Of a DNA stretch of 17,614 nt, positions 14,657 through 17,614 are shown piece after piece (within the stretch, counting starts at the first letter, position 1; every line of letters begins with the position of its first letter). The DNA is from an uncultured Brevundimonas sp. (lineage in GTDB: Bacteria; Pseudomonadota; Alphaproteobacteria; Caulobacterales; Caulobacteraceae). A program made the position numbers and the translations under genes. The notes under the pieces were generated by a model. The model saw only the letters and a program-made list of their open reading frames with translations. It ran no database searches and was not told where the DNA came from. The stretch covers positions 1 through 17,614 of the forward strand of contig NZ_CALTWS010000031.1 in assembly GCF_943913055.1 (NCBI RefSeq), given 5' to 3'.

Positions 14657-16165
14657 GTGATGAAAAGCCTGATCCTCGCCATCGACCAGGGTACGACCTC
14701 GTCGCGCGCCATCGCCTTCGAGGCGGCTCCGGAGGGTGGCCTTCGACCGGTGGCCGTCAGCCAGATCGAGCTGCAACAGCATTTCCCGAAGTCGGGTTGG
14801 GTCGAGCATGACGCCACGGAGATCTGGTCGGCGACGCTGCAGACCTGTCGTGAAGTGATCCGCAAGGCGGGTGGCGTCGGAAGGTTCGCCGCTATCGGCA
14901 TCACCAATCAGCGCGAGACGACGGTGCTGTGGGACGCACAAACCTCCGAGCCCCTGCATCGCGCCATCGTCTGGCAGGACAGGCGGACGGCCGATTTGAC
15001 CGCACGTCTGGCGGCGGCGGGGCATGAGCCGGAGGTGCAGGCCGCGACGGGTCTGATCCTCGATCCGTATTTCTCGGCCTCCAAGTTTGCCTGGCTCCTC
15101 GACGCCGTGCCGGGCGCACGAGAGCGGGCCGCGCAGGGTGACGTCCGACTGGGCACGATCGAAAGCTGGCTGATCTGGAAACTGACGGGCGGTACCAGCC
15201 ACGTCACCGACGCGACGAATGCGAGCCGTACCTCGCTGATGGACCTGAAATCCCGCCAGTGGCGACCCGACCTAGCCGCATTGTTCGATGTGCCGCTCGA
15301 AGCCCTGCCCCAGATACGCGGCTGCGCGGATCATCTGGGCGACTGCGAACCGTCGCTGTTTGGGGCTGCCCTTCCAATCCACGGCGCGGCGGGCGATCAG
15401 CAGGCCGCACTGGTGGCGCACGGGGCGCTGAACCCTGGCGACGCCAAGATCACCTATGGCACCGGGGCCTTTCTGGTCGCCAATGTGGGATCAGAACCGG
15501 TCGCTTCGACAAGTCGGCTGTTGGGCACATTGGGCTATGACGCCAACGGCCAGGTCGCCTATGCGCTGGAGGGGTCGATCTTTTCGGCCGGGTCGGCGAT
15601 TCAGTGGCTGCGCGATGGGCTGAAGGTGATCTCCGAGTCGCGTCAGTCCGAGGCCATGGCGCAGAGCCTGCCCGACAATGGCGGCGTCTATCTGGTGCCG
15701 GGTTTCACCGGCCTGGGCGCGCCGTGGTGGGAACCTGAGGCGCGGGGCACCATCATCGGCCTGACCCGCGATTCCGGACCGGCGCATATGGTGCGGGCGG
15801 CGCTGGAAAGCTTGGCCTATCAGACGCGCGATCTGCTGGACGCCCTGGCCCGCGATGGCGCGCCCCGGCCTAAGGTGCTGAAGGTCGACGGTGGTGTCAC
15901 CGCCAATGCCTTTGCCATGCAGTTCGTCGCCGACATCTGCGACATCACTGTCGAGCGCCCGGCGTTTCAGGAGATGACGGCTCTGGGGGCGGCCAAACTG
16001 GCAGCTTTGGGCGTCGGGCTGATCGACGATCTGGACGATCATCCGGTCGAGTCTCCCGCAGTCTGGAGACCGCGAATGGAGGCTTCCAGGCGCGACGCGC
16101 TGCTCAGGGGCTGGCGCGGAGCGGTGCGCGCGGCCATCATCGCCGCAAACCCGGATGACGCATGA
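14657..16165 (+). CDS. glpK: Glycerol kinase
   Basis: A 502-residue FGGY-family kinase that phosphorylates glycerol to sn-glycerol 3-phosphate. Motifs: IDQGTTSSRA (9-18) for ATP, GITNQRETT (81-89) with the glycerol-binding Arg86-Glu87, GWVEHD (47-52), Tyr138 in LDPYFSASK, GDQQAAL with catalytic Asp247, and YGTGAFL. The GGKGGTR-like loop that binds the inhibitor fructose 1,6-bisphosphate in E. coli GlpK is missing (FGAALPIHG stands there), so this form of feedback is unlikely. The start is GTG 14657 or the adjoining ATG 14660; neither has a strong ribosome-binding site. No glpF or glpD neighbour is seen. The stop overlaps the next gene's start as ATGA. Confidence 0.96.
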   Translation: MMKSLILAIDQGTTSSRAIAFEAAPEGGLRPVAVSQIELQQHFPKSGWVEHDATEIWSATLQTCREVIRKAGGVGRFAAIGITNQRETTVLWDAQTSEPLHRAIVWQDRRTADLTARLAAAGHEPEVQAATGLILDPYFSASKFAWLLDAVPGARERAAQGDVRLGTIESWLIWKLTGGTSHVTDATNASRTSLMDLKSRQWRPDLAALFDVPLEALPQIRGCADHLGDCEPSLFGAALPIHGAAGDQQAALVAHGALNPGDAKITYGTGAFLVANVGSEPVASTSRLLGTLGYDANGQVAYALEGSIFSAGSAIQWLRDGLKVISESRQSEAMAQSLPDNGGVYLVPGFTGLGAPWWEPEARGTIIGLTRDSGPAHMVRAALESLAYQTRDLLDALARDGAPRPKVLKVDGGVTANAFAMQFVADICDITVERPAFQEMTALGAAKLAALGVGLIDDLDDHPVESPAVWRPRMEASRRDALLRGWRGAVRAAIIAANPDDA

Positions 16166-17268
16166 CCCAGACCGACGCTGACACGATCCAGAACGGCGAC
16201 ATCAACGCCGATGCCCAGGCCGCCTTTTCCGGCACGCGTGAAGTCGACCCGCGATACCGTCTGGACGAGCCCGCGCTGGAGCGCTGGCTGACCGACAATG
16301 TCGAGGGGTATGCCGGGCCGCTCACGGTACGCCAGTTCAAGGGAGGACAGTCCAATCCCACTTATGAGCTGACGACGCCTGACCGTATCTATGTGCTGCG
16401 CCGCAAGCCGCCCGGAACCCTGCTGCCCTCGGCCCATGCCGTGGACCGCGAATTTACCGTCATCTCGGCCCTCCATGCGCAGGGCTACCCCGTCGCGCGA
16501 CCGTATGCTCTGTGTGAAGACGATAGCGTGATCGGCTCCATGTTCTATGTCATGGACAAGGTCGAGGGTCGGGTGCTTTGGGATCTCAAACTGCCCGGCA
16601 TGTCCCCCGATGATCGCCGCCGCATCTATGACGCCCAGGTTGACGCCCTGGCCGCCCTGCATGCCTTCGATCCCGCCGCCATAGGCCTGGGCGACTACGG
16701 CCGACCCGGCAACTATTTCGAGCGGCAGGTCGGGCGCTGGACCAAACAGTATCGGGCGTCCGAGATCGAGCCGAACGCGGCGATGGACCGGCTGATCGAA
16801 TTCCTGCCCGCCACCCTGCCGCCCGAGGGACCGACGCGGATCGTGCATGGCGACTTCCGTCTGGACAATCTGATCATGGACCCGGATGCGCCCCAGGTGC
16901 GGGCCGTTCTGGATTGGGAGTTGTCCACCCTGGGCGACCCGATGGCGGACTTTTCCTATCTGCTGATCGCCTGGGTCATTCCCGCGACCCAAAAGAACGG
17001 CTTGGCCGGGATCGACATCGAGGCCTTGGGTATACCCTCAGTGGCAGAGACGGCCGAGCGATACGCCCGCCAGACGGGAGGCGACGTGCCGGCCAATCTG
17101 GACTGGCTGTTTGCCTACAACCTGTTCCGCCTGGCTGCCATCTGCCAGGGCATCGCGGGGCGGGTGAGAGACGGCACGGCGGCCTCTGCCCATGCCCGGA
17201 CGATGGCCTCCCAGGTCCCGATGCTGGCCGACGGCGCACTCGCCTTTGCGAAAAAAGCCGGAGCCTAG
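16162..17268 (+). CDS. APH-type phosphotransferase, ACAD10/11 kinase-domain-like
   Basis: A 368-residue kinase of the aminoglycoside-phosphotransferase/choline-kinase fold. The nucleotide loop is FKGGQSNPTYEL (59-70), followed by VLRRKPPG with the likely ATP-contacting Lys82. Brenner's motif HGDFRLDN lies at 229-236 with catalytic Asp231, and VLDWELSTLGDP (249-260) holds the metal-binding Asp251. GGQSNPTY plus RRKPPG and DWELSTLGDPMAD match the stand-alone phosphotransferases related to the N-terminal domain of ACAD10/ACAD11. Those domains phosphorylate 4-hydroxyacyl-CoA in fatty acid breakdown; they do not confer antibiotic resistance. The substrate here is an inference. It starts inside the glpK stop (ATGA, 16162-16165), so it is translationally coupled. 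The protein has a 25-residue polar N-terminal lead. Its stop overlaps that of the next gene. Confidence 0.9.
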   Translation: MTQTDADTIQNGDINADAQAAFSGTREVDPRYRLDEPALERWLTDNVEGYAGPLTVRQFKGGQSNPTYELTTPDRIYVLRRKPPGTLLPSAHAVDREFTVISALHAQGYPVARPYALCEDDSVIGSMFYVMDKVEGRVLWDLKLPGMSPDDRRRIYDAQVDALAALHAFDPAAIGLGDYGRPGNYFERQVGRWTKQYRASEIEPNAAMDRLIEFLPATLPPEGPTRIVHGDFRLDNLIMDPDAPQVRAVLDWELSTLGDPMADFSYLLIAWVIPATQKNGLAGIDIEALGIPSVAETAERYARQTGGDVPANLDWLFAYNLFRLAAICQGIAGRVRDGTAASAHARTMASQVPMLADGALAFAKKAGA

Positions 17269-17614
17269 TTGCTCAAGATCTGGACCTTGGTCCAGACCTC
17301 GCCCCGGTTGACGATGTCGATCCTCAGGCGGGCCGCTGTCGCGGGCGACAGGGTGCAACTGGGGTAGTGGTCGTCCAGACCGTCTGCGCACAGGACCTGT
17401 CCCCGCTCGTCCCGCACGACCAGATCAATGTTGGTGTCCCCGTCGCCAATGGCTGCGACCCTGAGCAGTTGCGCTCCGCGCGCATCGATATTGAAGCTCC
17501 AGCGTTCGCGCGAATTCAGTCGTTTGACGGTCGAAATCGGCCCCACCCCGAAGGGTGAAGCCCTGACGCCCAGCATGGGTGCGGGGGGTGCGGCGGGCAT
17601 CGGTACGGCTGGAG
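17265..17614 (-). CDS. C-terminal part of an exported protein with pre-peptidase C-terminal-like domain (5' end outside window)
   Basis: The last 116 or so codons of a minus-strand gene; the frame is open to the window edge and an ATG at 17600 is probably internal. Upstream of it the visible residues are a Pro/Ala-rich linker (PAVPMPAAPPAPM). The domain that follows has IGDGDTNIDLVVRDERGQVLCADGLDD, CTLSP, then LRIDIVNRGEVWTKVQILSN. This resembles the bacterial pre-peptidase C-terminal domain (DLDLYVYDxxGN...D...C...P...Y.I.V.N.G....Y.L.TN), found on secreted proteases and other exported proteins. Two cysteines (in VLCAD and SCTLS) could form a disulfide. Assignment of the domain is moderate; the catalytic part, if any, is not in view. 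Its TAG (17267-17265) shares two bases with the phosphotransferase TAG (17266-17268). Confidence 0.75.
   Translation of the reverse strand, partial: PAVPMPAAPPAPMLGVRASPFGVGPISTVKRLNSRERWSFNIDARGAQLLRVAAIGDGDTNIDLVVRDERGQVLCADGLDDHYPSCTLSPATAARLRIDIVNRGEVWTKVQILSN

Noticed and set aside
16162..17268. Aminoglycoside resistance gene
   Set aside because: The fold is shared, but GGQSNPTY, RRKPPG and DWELSTLGDP place it with ACAD10/11-like metabolic phosphotransferases rather than resistance enzymes.

Overview
The window looks like chromosomal DNA from an alphaproteobacterium of the Caulobacteraceae, most likely Brevundimonas or a close relative. The basis is the very high GC content with GC-rich third positions, the ftsY-ispZ(yciB) gene order, several promoter-like sites of the Caulobacter housekeeping type (TTGaCgS, about 14 bases, GCTANAWC), and intergenic repeats of the kind common in alphaproteobacteria. 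This placement is an inference from sequence character; no ribosomal RNA gene is present to confirm it.

Layout from left to right. Bases 1-357 are the 3' end of clpB. Bases 358-1020 are an intergenic block with two pairs of palindromic repeat units (A, B, A', B') around one small ORF of unknown function. Next come a DUF559 nuclease-like gene and a YciI-like gene (minus strand, one operon), divergent from a lipoprotein gene followed by an SRAP/YedK-type abasic-site protein (plus strand). A 283-base non-coding stretch rich in inverted repeats separates these from a minus-strand group ftsY -> ispZ -> marR-like. Divergent from ftsY is a two-domain glutamine-dependent NAD+ synthetase gene (nadE). 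It runs tail to tail into an alpha/beta hydrolase gene, which lies downstream of a GmhB-like HAD phosphatase gene. Divergent from the phosphatase are a DegT-type aminotransferase and a Gfo/Idh/MocA dehydrogenase. I read this pair as a candidate gnnB-gnnA pair making UDP-2,3-diamino sugar for lipid A. Then come an aldehyde dehydrogenase of the succinate-semialdehyde type (plus), a MaoC-like hydratase and a threonine/serine dehydratase without ACT domain (minus), and glycerol kinase translationally coupled to an APH-type phosphotransferase (plus). The last gene is the 3' part of one for an exported protein with a pre-peptidase C-terminal-like domain (minus, cut by the window edge).

Most genes are housekeeping or ordinary metabolism. 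Three things stand out. The promoter geometry predicts leaderless or nearly leaderless mRNAs for ftsY, the GmhB-like gene and nadE. The gnnBA-like pair lies beside a GmhB-like gene, suggesting an envelope-sugar locus. The convergent gene pairs have 1 or 3 bases between their stop codons, or share a CTAG, leaving no room for separate terminators. I see no convincing new defence system, prophage, CRISPR array, insertion sequence or RNA gene.
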